DNA from: Liolophura sinensis
Lineage: Eukaryota; Mollusca; Polyplacophora; Chitonida; Chitonidae
DNA length: 64,000 nucleotides
Direction of reading: 5' to 3'
Assembly: GCF_032854445.1 (NCBI RefSeq)
Contig: NC_088298.1
Coordinates: forward strand, 11,149,504-11,213,503
The position numbers were made by a program, and so were the translations under genes. Position 1 is the first letter of the stretch; each line of letters opens with the position of its first letter. The notes beneath the pieces were generated by a model. It worked only from the letters and a program-made list of their open reading frames with translations. It was not told where the DNA came from and did no database searches. Positions 1 through 10,600 of the stretch are shown piece after piece.

Positions 1-619
1 TTTGATTATTCATGTGGTGGGATTATGTGGGATATGTACAGGTATTCTGACAGGTATATACAAATGTGACATTTGGCAATTTAGAGGCTTGCCTTTACAG
101 TGCTGTGCTAATGCCTAGATGATTGACATGGAGGAGGTCTTTGGAAATAGCCGGATCTGTGCTGTTAATGACAGATTTCATCGGCCTATCATACATCTAT
201 ATTATCAATAAATCAGGAGATCTGGCTATTGATCTGCTATTAGCTGCAGATGTCTTCTTCTGATCAGTGACGGCTATATGTATATATGTCTACATGTACC
301 ATACAAGCCAATTACCAAGGCAACGACAGATACATTTAACTCTCATCTTCAACATATGGAATTGCTTTTGAATGAGCCTACGGGTATACGAAGTCTTCTC
401 AGCAGTCAACCAAGTGATGATCAATTCCTACCGTGCCAGAGTGTCTGGTTGCCATGGTAATTAGTTCATCAGCAGATTAAACTTTGGAAAGGCTTTCCCT
501 GCCATGTTTGACTTATTAATTGCCCATGTGAATTATGCATAAAATCACCCCCAGCCCCCCCCCCCCCCCCCCCTTCAAAGATGAAATAGCGAATGAAGAT
601 TAAAATGTCATACCTGTAA
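1..619. other. no gene seen; C homopolymer
   Basis: AT-rich sequence with no recognisable coding exon. A run of about 23 C lies near 553-573. The short open frame at 278-460 has no splice context or family signal and is not called. Confidence 0.5.
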
Positions 620-958
620 TTATTGGACAGGTAAGGCTGCGTGAAACCTGCCCTTCGCCCTCACCCGTCTATCCATCAACATCTCCCCTTCTCGCTCATC
701 CACTTGTAACATCTGATAATTAGTTTCCATGACAACAGTTGTTCCCTCCCTCAGCTCGTGCAGTTCCACTGCCACTTCAGTCGAGCAGTTGCCCCGAGTC
801 TGATGAGTTGAGTTTTCTTCACTTGATAATTTTTTGGGTTTGCTTGTTAAGGTGAGTTTATTTTTTTTTCTGTAAGTGGTTTTCTTCTCAGAATAGCATT
901 TAGTATGGTTTCTGTGTTCATTAGTACCGAGCCAAAATTTGGAAGTTGTGAACACCAC
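620..958 (-). other. unassigned open stretch, 112 codons
   Basis: The minus strand is open for 112 codons. Its second half has a mixed, protein-like composition (for example HELREGTTVVMETNYQ), while its first half is lysine-rich and low complexity. A donor-like ACAG|GTATGA on the minus strand lies just beyond the stop. I recognise no family and see no convincing acceptor. It could be a terminal exon, an old element or chance. Confidence 0.15.
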
Positions 959-959
959 A

Positions 960-2120
960 TGTAAATATAAAGATACACTTCACATACAAGTACATGTATG
1001 TACATGCACATTGCATGATCCAACAGAATCCAGTCTTTCTGCTAGGAAATGTATGCGGCACGCACATATGCATACATGTAGATTTAGTTAAACAGTTTAT
1101 TTTTGCACGTATTTGGTTTTAATTTTCAAAACCTTTGTGAATGCTGTCATTTTGCACACTTGGGCGTTACAGTCCACGTAAAACGGTTTGTGAGAAACAC
1201 ATACGGGTGATGAATACAGGAAAAACTTCTTAAATACAGTGTTCAGTTATGTTAATTATTGTTATCTTAATACTTATGCATGCATGGCTGATGTAATAAC
1301 ATTTTCCTTTTTTTTTTGTGCAGTATGTGAAACAGTTGACTAATCTAATATTTTTTCTCCAAACATTAATATGTTTGATTTATGGCGCCTGTGATTTTGT
1401 GAACACACCCTCTTTTATGGATATGTTTCTCACCTGTTTCCAATATGTTAAATTCAAAGTTTTCATAGCAATCATTAGGCCATCCCCTAAAAATTGTTTG
1501 TTGCTTGTAACCCAACTTAAAAAAAATTGTGGGAGTGGATCGGTAGGGATTTTATTCTTTTATCTTTGCTAATGAAAAGGGTAGGGACTTTATCATGGAG
1601 AGAAGATTAATTTAAAAAATTAAAAATTTGTCAATAGCTCAGTATAAACTGAAAGTGTAGGAATCTTTTTTGGGAGCCTTGGAAATGTATATGCCCAACG
1701 AACATATTTTCAGTGATGGCCTCAGTGCGAAATGTGCACAGATATGTAATTTTCTACATGTACAGCTGTATGTTAAATTTGCCATTGTGAACATTGACCT
1801 TCCTGGCTCATTAACCTCAAGGGTTATCCTTGCTTTAGGCCAATCAGCCTTTGAGAACCCTTTGCTTGAATGTAACTCTCTATGGTGCGACTGCAGCTTG
1901 AAGGCAGCACGTTTGTACATGTACCTGGCAAATGTCAGTGAGTTTAGAGGTCTGTGGTTTTAATAATGCCTAGGGCATTCCAGTTTCCTCAGCCAATCTT
2001 GAAGTTAACAGCTGTCATAGAAGTAAAACCTTCTTTTGGACAACTTAAAACATCAGTCAAATTACACATGATATAAATGTATATGATATTCATCATCTCC
2101 TAGCATGAATGTACAGAGGG
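960..2120. other. no gene seen
   Basis: AT-rich sequence with tracts of the alternating TACATGTA type. Both strands are open at about 1640-1960, but there is no splice or family support. Confidence 0.5.
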
Positions 2121-2124
2121 CATG

Positions 2125-2275
2125 GGAGCCTCCGTGGCTAAGATGGCTAGCATGCCAGTGCAGCACATGGACCCAGGAACATCTCAACAGTACGCAGTCG
2201 CTGTGAGATCTGGCTTCCTTAACCTACAGATGATTTTGTCTTCTTTAGCACGAACATCAATTGAATAAATAAATG
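2125..2275 (+). repeat. family A SINE, diverged, internally deleted
   Basis: It starts with a head like GAGCCTCCGTGGCTAAGATG, keeps the GACCCAGGA and GTGAGA landmarks, loses most of the body, and ends in an (AAAT)n-like tail. This is the tRNA-headed SINE seen throughout the window. Confidence 0.7.
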
Positions 2276-3037
2276 AAACTGTGGGCTTGTGTTACTATAT
2301 TGTTTAAGAATGAATGACATTGTATGTAGAGTGTTTAAAATTTGTGTGAATCATGGTGGATTCTAACAGATTGGGTGCACAAGCTCCACTGTTAGTCAGG
2401 TGTTAACAATCAGAAGGTGTAAAATAGGAACTTCCCTATTTGTTGTCCTGGCCATTGAATGTGAGGTATGATATCACAGTCCTCTACCTTCACAATCCTG
2501 ACACAAGAGCTAAATGTGCTAATAGCTCACATATTCACCTACATACCTGACGTAATCAACAGTCCTGCGGTGCAGATTACTCCTACGTGCATCTGCCACT
2601 TCCATGGCATACAGGCTGTGATTCAGGGTTATCCATGTGCGTCTATTTTTAATGGCATTCAACTCTGTTCAATCAAGTAAATAAATGATTCATTTAGTTC
2701 ATAGTTCGATGAGAGTGCAGCACGCTTCTCTTTCAGACTTGTTCATCAGACATCATCCCCGTGAATATTCACAAGGGCACGTACGGAATAAATGGACCTA
2801 TGGCTACTGTCAATCAAAATGCATGTACTGTGACCAACTGCAAATGCCAGTCAACACATACATGTGGTCAAAATACAAAATCGGTTCATCAGAAAATTTG
2901 ATTTTTCTTGATGCCACCCTTTTTTGCCCGCGAAATTAACCTCATGAAGTGAGTAAGATTGAATGGAAAGGTATTTGGTGTGCATGGTACTGTATCACTC
3001 AATTGCCCAACATGTTCACATTCAAATATGTTCATGT
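2276..3037. other. no gene seen
   Basis: Two short open frames (2468-2680, 2685-2939) lack splice context. A piece near 2926-2940 (GCCCGCGAAATTAACCTC) resembles another at 38.70-38.76 kb and may be a fragment of a dispersed repeat. Confidence 0.4.
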
Positions 3038-3135
3038 AGGAAGGTCTGGCAGCAGCCTGCGGATTGTCATGGGTTTCCTCCGTGCTCTGCCCGATTTCCT
3101 CCCACCATAATGCTGGCCGTCCTCGTATAAATAAT
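3038..3135 (+). repeat. family A SINE, body fragment
   Basis: Matches the GGAAGGTCTGGCAGCAGCCT and CCACCATAATGCTGGCCG landmarks. It is truncated at the 5' end and also loses the 3' tail after CGTATAA. Confidence 0.8.
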
Positions 3136-3249
3136 TATGTTCACTTGACGGGCTAACATGTCTAGTAATATGGCATTATCAACAATCTAAATGGATGCAT
3201 GCAATGTTTTTTCTAGCAGTTGCGGTCGGTCAGATTATTTTGATTGGTA

Positions 3250-3350
3250 GTTGCCATGCGTGAATTGATGCGGATTGGCTGACAGAGGAGGTATACGATC
3301 TTGGGTTTAAATCCTCCATACCTATGGTCACGCTTGAGTGAACAGGGAAT
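3250..3350 (+). repeat. one-ended relative of the 52.1-kb TTAA MITE
   Basis: Shares GATTGGCTGACAG, a following GG..AAATCCTCCA segment and ATGGTCACGCTTGA with the element at 52128-52313. No matching right terminus is seen, so this is probably a decayed or truncated copy. Confidence 0.5.
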
Positions 3351-3839
3351 AAATCAAGGATATCTAAAGTTCAGGTTGTACTGAAGCTACCTGCACCTGT
3401 ACATGAACATTGTAAGTTAGACATGTTTCAACTTGCCTAAGTATTGATTAGAAGGTTGAGCATTTCTGGGATCTTAATCCATGTATCATCCTTGCCAGAT
3501 AATCCATTCTCTCCTCTGCAACATTCATAAAATCTGTTCAGACATGTTCAAGTTCTATCAGAAAGGCAGACCATTGATTGATTGTGCTTATACATCAACA
3601 TTTCTACTTACAGTGTATTTTTACTTATATACATATACGTACATGTAATGATCTGTAAAATAATGTATTTGTTAATGTGAAGCATTAATTGTTCTCTTTT
3701 GTTTCAATTTCATGTACATAACAACCTTGCACAATCAGAATTCCGAAGTTTCCTTCCCAGAGTTCCTGGGGGGGGGGGTATATTGATTTTAACTGAGGCT
3801 TGTTTTTCTGCGTGAATGTGTACATTTTCTGCTTGACTG

Positions 3840-3888
3840 ACGATGATGATGATGATGACAATGATGATGACGACGACGATGATGATGC
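3840..3888. repeat. (GAT/GAC)n microsatellite
   Basis: Trinucleotide run of GAT with some GAC. It produces low-complexity open frames on both strands (poly-Met and poly-Ser), which are not genes. Confidence 0.95.
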
Positions 3889-3944
3889 CCAACATAAAAA
3901 TGCATACATTCATAGCAAAGGCTGAGAATAGTTTTATTACATAT

Positions 3945-4101
3945 ATTTATTTATTTATTTATTTGATTGGTGTTTTACGCCGTACTCAAGAATATTTCAC
4001 TTATACAACGGCGGCCAGCATTATGGTAGGAGGAAACCGGGCAAAACCCGGGGAAAACCCACGACCATCTGCAGGTTGCTACCAGACCTTCCCACTTTGG
4101 T
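3945..4101 (-). repeat. family A SINE, 5'-truncated, inverted
   Basis: On the minus strand it reads from GGAAGGTCTGG to the tail. On the plus strand the tail appears as (TTTA)n, followed by GATTGGTGTTTTACGCCG and CCAGCATTATGGTAGG. About 155 bp, no tRNA-like head. Confidence 0.92.
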
Positions 4102-4375
4102 AATTACATATAGACTATGAATTTACTGTACGTCACAGTATGGTAAAAATGTGCGTTAAGAAGCACATTAAGGCCTTAAAATGATACTTCGGATACCAAC
4201 ACATAAATTCGTCCGATAAAAAATTTAAAAAGCTCTGAGGTGGTCATAGAGGTGGAAGAATCCATCAGAGTCAAGCAGATTGTTTAACTTCAGGTGAAAT
4301 ATAATACACTACCCCAATTCTCCAGATTTTTTGGACTTATATTAGTAATGTTGAAAGAGGAATATTTCTTTACTA

Positions 4376-4582
4376 GCCTTTTAGAAAAGTAAAGATGTGA
4401 GAATGTTGTTCATTGGATGCTCTAACCATGTGAGAAAAAAAAATAAAGATATGAGTATGTTGTTCATTCGATGGTCTAACCATGTGAGAAAAAAGAAACT
4501 CAATATTCCTGCTACAATTACATATATATTTTCTAAAATGAGCAGAAAAGGTCACCCTAAAATTCGAAGAAATAGGCTGTAT
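4376..4582 (+). repeat. dispersed repeat, also present at 59.94 kb
   Basis: Contains AAAGTAAAGATGTGAGAATG, TTGTTCATTGGATGCTCTAA, then AATATTCCTGCTACAATTAC. The same order occurs at 59937-60078. This copy has an internal duplication of about 57 bp (ATGTTGTTCATT...CATGTGAGAAAA twice). Family unknown; it does not code. Confidence 0.75.
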
Positions 4583-4689
4583 GCTATGCTTGTTCGTTTT
4601 GCATGTAAACAGTACTAATTGGTGTTTGATACGTGTAATTCTTGAGTGAAAAATATTCCAGTGAATGGTTTAATAATGTACGTCATAGT

Positions 4690-4856
4690 TAGGTATACGG
4701 CCATATGTGGGAAGGACTGGCAGCAACCTGCGGTTGGTTGTGGGTTTCCCCCGGGCACTGCCCAGTTCCCTCCCACCATAATGCATAATATAACTGAAAT
4801 ATTCTTGAGTATGGCGTAAAACACCAATCAAATAAGTAAAATAAATAAATAAATAG
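4690..4856 (+). repeat. family A SINE, 5'-truncated
   Basis: Body and tail from GTGGGAAGGACTGGCAGC to (AAATA)n. The segment between CCATAATGC and TGAAATATTC is shortened. Confidence 0.92.
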
Positions 4857-4945
4857 TTATGTATACAGGTAAATCTGTATGCAGGACTATAACAGAGCAA
4901 TGTATTCCTGAGTGATTATGTGATGTATGTTTATTATATGCATCT

Positions 4946-5105
4946 AGGGTCTGTCAGCAGCGTGCTAATGGTTGTGGGTTTCCTCCAGGATCTGCCTGGT
5001 TTCCCCTAGGGATCTGCCTGGTTTCCTACCACCATAATGCTGGACCCTGTTGTATGAGTGAAATATTCTTGAGTACAGCGTAAAACACAAATTAAATAAA
5101 TACAT
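4946..5105 (+). repeat. family A SINE, 5'-truncated, internal duplication
   Basis: Body plus tail. A block of about 22 bp (GGATCTGCCTGGTTTCC) is duplicated in tandem inside the element. Confidence 0.9.
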
Positions 5106-5117
5106 GTAAATAGATCT

Positions 5118-5406
5118 AGGGGGCCTCCATGGCCAAGCACTTACATTGTAGTGTGCTAGCACAATGACGCAGGAGCCTCTCACCAATTTGTGTGCAGTTT
5201 GTGTGAGTTCAACTCCATGTCATGCTGGCTTCTGATGAGCCTCACTGGTCGTGCATTAGTATTGGAACTGTCTTCAAGCAACCTGTGGATGGTCGTGGAT
5301 TTCCCCTGGGGCACTTCCCTGTTTTCTCCTACCAAAATGCTAGTCGCTGTCAGAGAAATGCAATATTCCTGTTTATGGCATTAACTACCAACCAAAATAA
5401 ATGAAC
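5118..5406 (+). repeat. family A SINE, near full length
   Basis: Runs from the head GGGGGCCTCCATGGCCAAGC through CAGGAGCCTCTCACCAAT, GTGAGTTCAACTCCATG and CAACCTGTGGATGGTCGTGG to an AAATAAATGAA tail. It is more diverged than neighbouring copies. The head resembles a tRNA promoter, as expected for Pol III-transcribed SINEs. Confidence 0.9.
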
Positions 5407-6633
5407 AAATTATGTGGATCTATATATATACGTGTACGCGTATAATTTTCTATGAGTTTGCATATGTTTGGGCAAGCCCTGCTTCTCTTCCTCATTTTAT
5501 TTTAATGTTCCTTTTTTCCCCCGAATGTGTTTAATACATCCAGTTCTACATCTGCAACACCTACACATCTACATGTACACTGTGTGTCAGATATACACCA
5601 TGTTCCTTGTCAGCCTGCCGCCCATATCGGTATCACCATTGTGTTCAGAGCAAACACACCGCAGATATCATCTGTTACCGCATCATCTGCGTTAATTGTG
5701 ACAGGCTAGCAGACAAGAAAAGCACATTTTAGCAACACGTATTGATCACCAGTGATTATATTTCATTTTGATAGTGCTACACATATGCATACACACAAGT
5801 GTACTTATATTTACTCCCCCAGGGTAAAAATATGTTAATATCAGCTCAAGCTTTTAACAATGGCGTCCACAGTAAAGACCTGAAACATTTAAAAGGTACA
5901 TCTACCTGTGATGAATATTTGTCCAGGCTTATCAGCACGTTGAACATTCGATTCTGTCATGACAGCTGTTGTGCCCCAAGGCTTAATCAGTGCATTGCAT
6001 GTAGTCTTGACAAGGTGTGGGAGATAGGCTTATCACACCTTAGATAACGAGAACTGATCGATATGGTTTCATGAACATACAGCAAATTATATGCACATGC
6101 TGTCGGATAGTTTCTCACTGGTCTTTCTGTCCACTCCGTGGTCTTATTGTGTCCTTTAAAGGGACTTCAAAAAATCAAATAGCAAAACTCCATAGATGTC
6201 GAAATAATTTTCAGCATTAAATTTTCATTGATGTTCAGCCTTAAATTAATTTCGTATTTGAAAACACATTCATAAATTAATGTTACACTTTTTCCAATAT
6301 GAAATCATTGTAAGCTACTGTGTACTTCTTGTATTTATTGATTTTCTTTTTGATTTATTTTTTTCTTTCATTGTCTTTGGTTTGGGGTTGTTGCTTTTTT
6401 CTGAAATTCAAATAAAGATCGGAAAAATTTTTGAATGTAGCCCAGCCTCTGTGTCCAAGGAAATTTTTCATCAAATGAGGCTCATCTGGTGTCATGAACA
6501 TATTTATTTAAATTGCATTTTAAAGTCATTTTCAAGTGATTTTGAATGTGTTAAAATCTTTCTGTTATTAGGCCACAATTTACTCATCAATTAGGTAATG
6601 TTGCAAGCTCTGTTTTCACACGTTACTGTATTT
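5407..6633. other. no gene seen
   Basis: No recognisable exon. The open frames at 5799-6047 and 6280-6594 have no matching splice sites or family features. Confidence 0.45.
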
Positions 6634-6870
6634 CAATGTAAATCAATGGAAATTGTCCAGACATGAGATGTGCATATATCTTCAGCTTTTTTGGGCACTA
6701 TTAGAGTACCTAAGAGTAAACACTGCTCCAGTTTTTATTCTTAGTCATGTACAATGTAAATCAGTGAAAATCGTCCAAACATGAGATGTGCATATATCTT
6801 GAGCTTTTTTTGGTACTATTAGAATACCTCAGAGTACACACCGCTCCAGTTTTTCTTCTTGGTCATGTAA
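6634..6870 (+). repeat. 118-bp tandem duplication
   Basis: Two adjacent copies begin CAATGTAAATCA at 6634 and 6752 and share ACATGAGATGTGCATATATC and GCTCCAGTTTTT. They differ at scattered bases, so the duplication is not recent. No coding signal. Confidence 0.9.
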
Positions 6871-7202
6871 ATTTTGCATGTTTTATAAATTGTGTGCGTG
6901 TATGTAATAAGGTATGTATTTGTTCCAGCGCGCCTAAATAATTGGGTTGTGCAAAGGAATTTGGGAGATTTTAAATCCAGGATTCAAGATTTTCTTGAAC
7001 TTTCACACTGTGATAATTTGAAGAATAAAAACTAAAAAATGTTTGGATTTTTTTTGTAGTTAAGTTCACGCTTTAAACAAAACTGAGCACATGTATCATG
7101 CAGAAAAAGTGCTTACATGTATGTATTATATTTGACGTTCTATATCTTTGTGTAAAGTAAAATGTCATACCTGTACATATGTATAGTTCTCTTGACTGCT
7201 TG

Positions 7203-7462
7203 TCACGCTATTGTCACGCTAGCACAGTGTAATGACCCAGGAGTCTCTCACCAATGTGTTCGCTGTGAGTTCAAGTCCAGCTCATGCTGGCTTCCTCTCC
7301 GGCTGTACACGGGAAGGTCTGTCATCAACCTGCGGATGGTTGTGAGTTCCCCCGGGCTCTCTCCGGTTTCCTCCCACCATAATGCTGGCCACTGTTGTAT
7401 AAGTGAAATATTCTTGAGTACGGCGTAAAACACCAATCAAATAAAAAAAAATAAATAAATAA
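7203..7462 (+). repeat. family A SINE, near full length, upstream of GUK1
   Basis: Contains GACCCAGGAGTCTCTCACC, TTCAAGTCCAGCTCATGCTG, CACCATAATGCTGGCCACTG, GAAATATTCTTGAGTACGGC and an A-rich TAAATAAATAA tail. It ends about 80 bp before the acceptor of the first recognised GUK1 exon, so it lies in a 5' intron. Confidence 0.95.
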
Positions 7463-7540
7463 TCTTGACTGCTTGTACAGTATATGTATACAGGAAGAAC
7501 CCCTATCCTGATCTTTTCTGTCGTTTGTTTTTTGTTTCAG

Positions 7541-7687
7541 GGCTGAGTTTGTGTCACCGTCTCTTCAGCGCAATGGCTGCCAGTATAAAACCAGTCGTCA
7601 TCAGCGGCCCCTCGGGAGGTGGAAAAAGCACACTTCTCGCGCGACTCTTCAAGGAGTTTGAGGATTGTTTTGCCTTCAGCGTCTCCC
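7541..7687 (+). CDS. GUK1: guanylate kinase first recognised exon (coding from 7573)
   Basis: The acceptor TTTTTTGTTTCAG ends at 7540 and the donor GTTAGT starts at 7688. ATG at 7573 opens [19 protein letters not shown]. The exon ends one base into the codon for His39. Upstream of the ATG the frame is open as [10 protein letters not shown], which is basic and hydrophobic like a mitochondrial leader. Whether that part is translated depends on an upstream exon that I cannot identify. Confidence 0.93.
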
Positions 7688-10600
7688 GTTAGTAGAGCTG
7701 TTTGCTATGTACATGTACTCATTGTGTCTAGGCATAAATATAATAAAGAGTTTGACGATTTGTTTTGCCTTCAGCATCTCATGTCAGTAAATATGATATT
7801 GTGCATGTCTGGTTTGAACCAGCAGTGGTATAAGGTTGCTATTCTAATTCCTCAACCTTGTCGCATATGAAAAAACAAAACTTCTGCACATTTTTAGTTT
7901 AATTTTGGAGACAAAACCACATTGGTTGAACATAGAATAATGTATTCAGGATATGCTTGAATAAACGTCTTGCAAAGATGCGAAATGATTGAAGAATTAT
8001 AGTAATACCTTTGTTTTTTGAGGCACTAAAGTGTATGCTTCCCCGCCCTGGGGAGTAGCATTATATTTATTTATTTATTTGTTTTGTCTTTTACGACGTA
8101 CTCAAGAATATTTCACTTCTACGACGGCAGCCAGCATTATGGTGGGTGGAAGCCGGGCAGAGCCCGGGGGAAACCTACAACCATCCGCATTCCGGAGAGG
8201 AAGCCAGCAAGAGCTGGACTTAAACTCAAAGCGACCGCATTGGCGAGTGACTCCTGGGTCATTACGCTGCGCTAGCGCACTGACCAACGATTAGCATTAT
8301 ATAAACGATGTGTAGTTATTATGCACATCACCAGAGGAACAAAGTTAATTGATGTTAAAGACGACACTGTAAAAGTGAATAAAACTGTAGACAAGCTTTG
8401 TTTTTTCTGTCAATGAAAACATGCATTCTAATGCACCTGATTTAGAGCTTTAAAATGCATGTAACAGATTTTTGTTGAAAAGTAATGTGATTTATACATG
8501 TATTTTGTTGTCACTTATATAAGCCAAGAAAATCTATTTATAGGTTAATTGGTTTTCAGGATTTCATAAAAATACAAAGTATGACTGTTTTAAGGATGGA
8601 TCCAAATGCTGCCAGTACACCGTTATGTTCATTAAGATAAAAACTTCGCCTTTTGTATTTCAATTTCATACTGTTTGTTTTTTGATGTTTTATCCGGCAG
8701 ACACAACCAGGCAGCCGAGGAAAGGAGAAGAAAATGGCAAAGGTATGTATGGAAGAGTCATATTGTGACTTTGATCGTCACTTCTTTGATCAAACACAGA
8801 CCATTGTAACACGTTCCATTTCTCAATCATCATCACTCAGTTGACATTGTTTCACTATAACTGTTCCAACAACCATTTTACATATACATGTAACTATTAC
8901 ATGAATGTGTGATTGCGCACTGGACTATTTTCATTTGTTGCTTATATTTCCTGTGAAAAATATTAAGTAATTGTTTTTGATCACATTTACTATCAAGTGG
9001 GCATGTGAAAACATGTTTCACAAAAAAACAGTGGAGAAAATTGAGGAGCTGAACTTAAACAAGGAGATAGAGGTGTCGTTTATGCCTCTGAAATAGGATG
9101 TGAGAGGTGTCATTTATGCCTCTGGAACAGGATGTGAGAGGTGTCATTTATGCCTCTGGAACAGGATGTGACCAGAGAATGGTAAACTGTCAACAAAGAT
9201 CGACAGATTGTTGACAAGTCACTTGATACAGTAGGTCTGGACTGTTTTTATATTTTTTTTAACGACAAAAGAGTTTGAATTAAAAACTCTTCTATTCAAT
9301 AAGACTCACTTTGAATGCTTAGGCAGTGGTTTATTGCAGGCCTGTTTCGTCTTGAGAATAAAGTTTATAAATGGACTGGTATTTAGTATAGCTTACCGGT
9401 TTCCTATTGTCCGGGTAGAACGTAGGTGTCCCCAGATGGTACATTATCTATGTTTTTTGTTGACAGCTTACCATTTTGTTACGAAGGAAGAATTCAAGGA
9501 GATAATTAAAAAAAATGACTTTTTGGAACATGCTGAATTCTCAGGGAATATGTATGGGACGAGGTAAGACAAGATTTTCACTTCTCAAACGATCAAACTG
9601 AATCATCATTTGAGAATGCGTTACAGTTCTCATGGAATGTGTGACGACATAAAATGAGTGTCTGTACTTCTCAAACGATCAAACTAATTCATCATTCTAG
9701 AGTGAGTTATAGTTCTCAGGGAATGTGTGACGACATAGGATGAGTGTCTGAAAATTTTCACTTCTGTACGTCTTAAACAATCAAACTAAGTCATCAGACT
9801 TCTCAGGAATCATGTACAGTTTAATGTTATGATGAGAATTTCTCTGAGAACTCTTTCCATTCAAACAGCACACTAGATTGGCAGTATGCAAATACTGTTT
9901 GGGGCCTCCGTAACCGAGGTGGTAAGCAAGCCAGTGCAGCGCAATAACCCAGGAGCCTCTCACCTGTGTGGTCACTGTGAGTTCAAGCCCAGCTGATGCT
10001 GGCTTCGTATCCAGCTGTATGTGGGAAGGTCTGCCAGCAACCTGTGGATGGTCGTAGGTTTACCCCAGGCTGTGCCCTTGTTTCCTCCCACCATAATGCT
10101 GGCAGCCATCGTATAAGTAAAATATTCTTGAGTTCGACGGAATACACCAATCAGATTTATAAATTAATAAATATTGTTCACACAGTAATCTTTCACATTC
10201 CATTGCAAACGAATCTTGATAACGTGTCACTTAGATTTTATGACAAAATTGAAAAGTAGTGCTTAAGGTTAAAAATAAGTTCAAAAATTATACCACAAGT
10301 TAAGAGACATGTTGAGAAACTTTAGTTAAAATACGGTATATTGTAAAGTACATGTAAGATCTAAAACACTGTGTGTTAAATTTTTTTATAAATGTAAAAA
10401 ATAAAATAAATATGCTGAACAGTTCGGTCTTTTGCACTTGCAGCAAACATTGAAAATTGTGGATAAAGTTTTGCACTATAGATTCAACATACACTTTTTT
10501 TTTGGCAAAATAATGTGTAATGTTGTAAGTGTTTGTATTTTAGTTGTTAGCAGGAGTTAATATATGTGTGTATTTTGTAGCAAGGAGTCAGTATATGTGT

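Larger units (their letters stand above)
7688..8700 (+). other. GUK1 intron 1
   Basis: Holds a copy of the end of exon 1 (7745-7790), a MITE (7842-8005) and an inverted SINE (8063-8293). It ends TTTTATCCGGCAG at 8700. Confidence 0.9.

Noticed and set aside
1639-1963. ORFs open on both strands
   Set aside because: No splice signals, no family, and no repeat partner; treated as chance.
3685-4103. ORFs with poly-Ser, poly-Ile or poly-Met
   Set aside because: Microsatellite (GAT)n translated in different frames.
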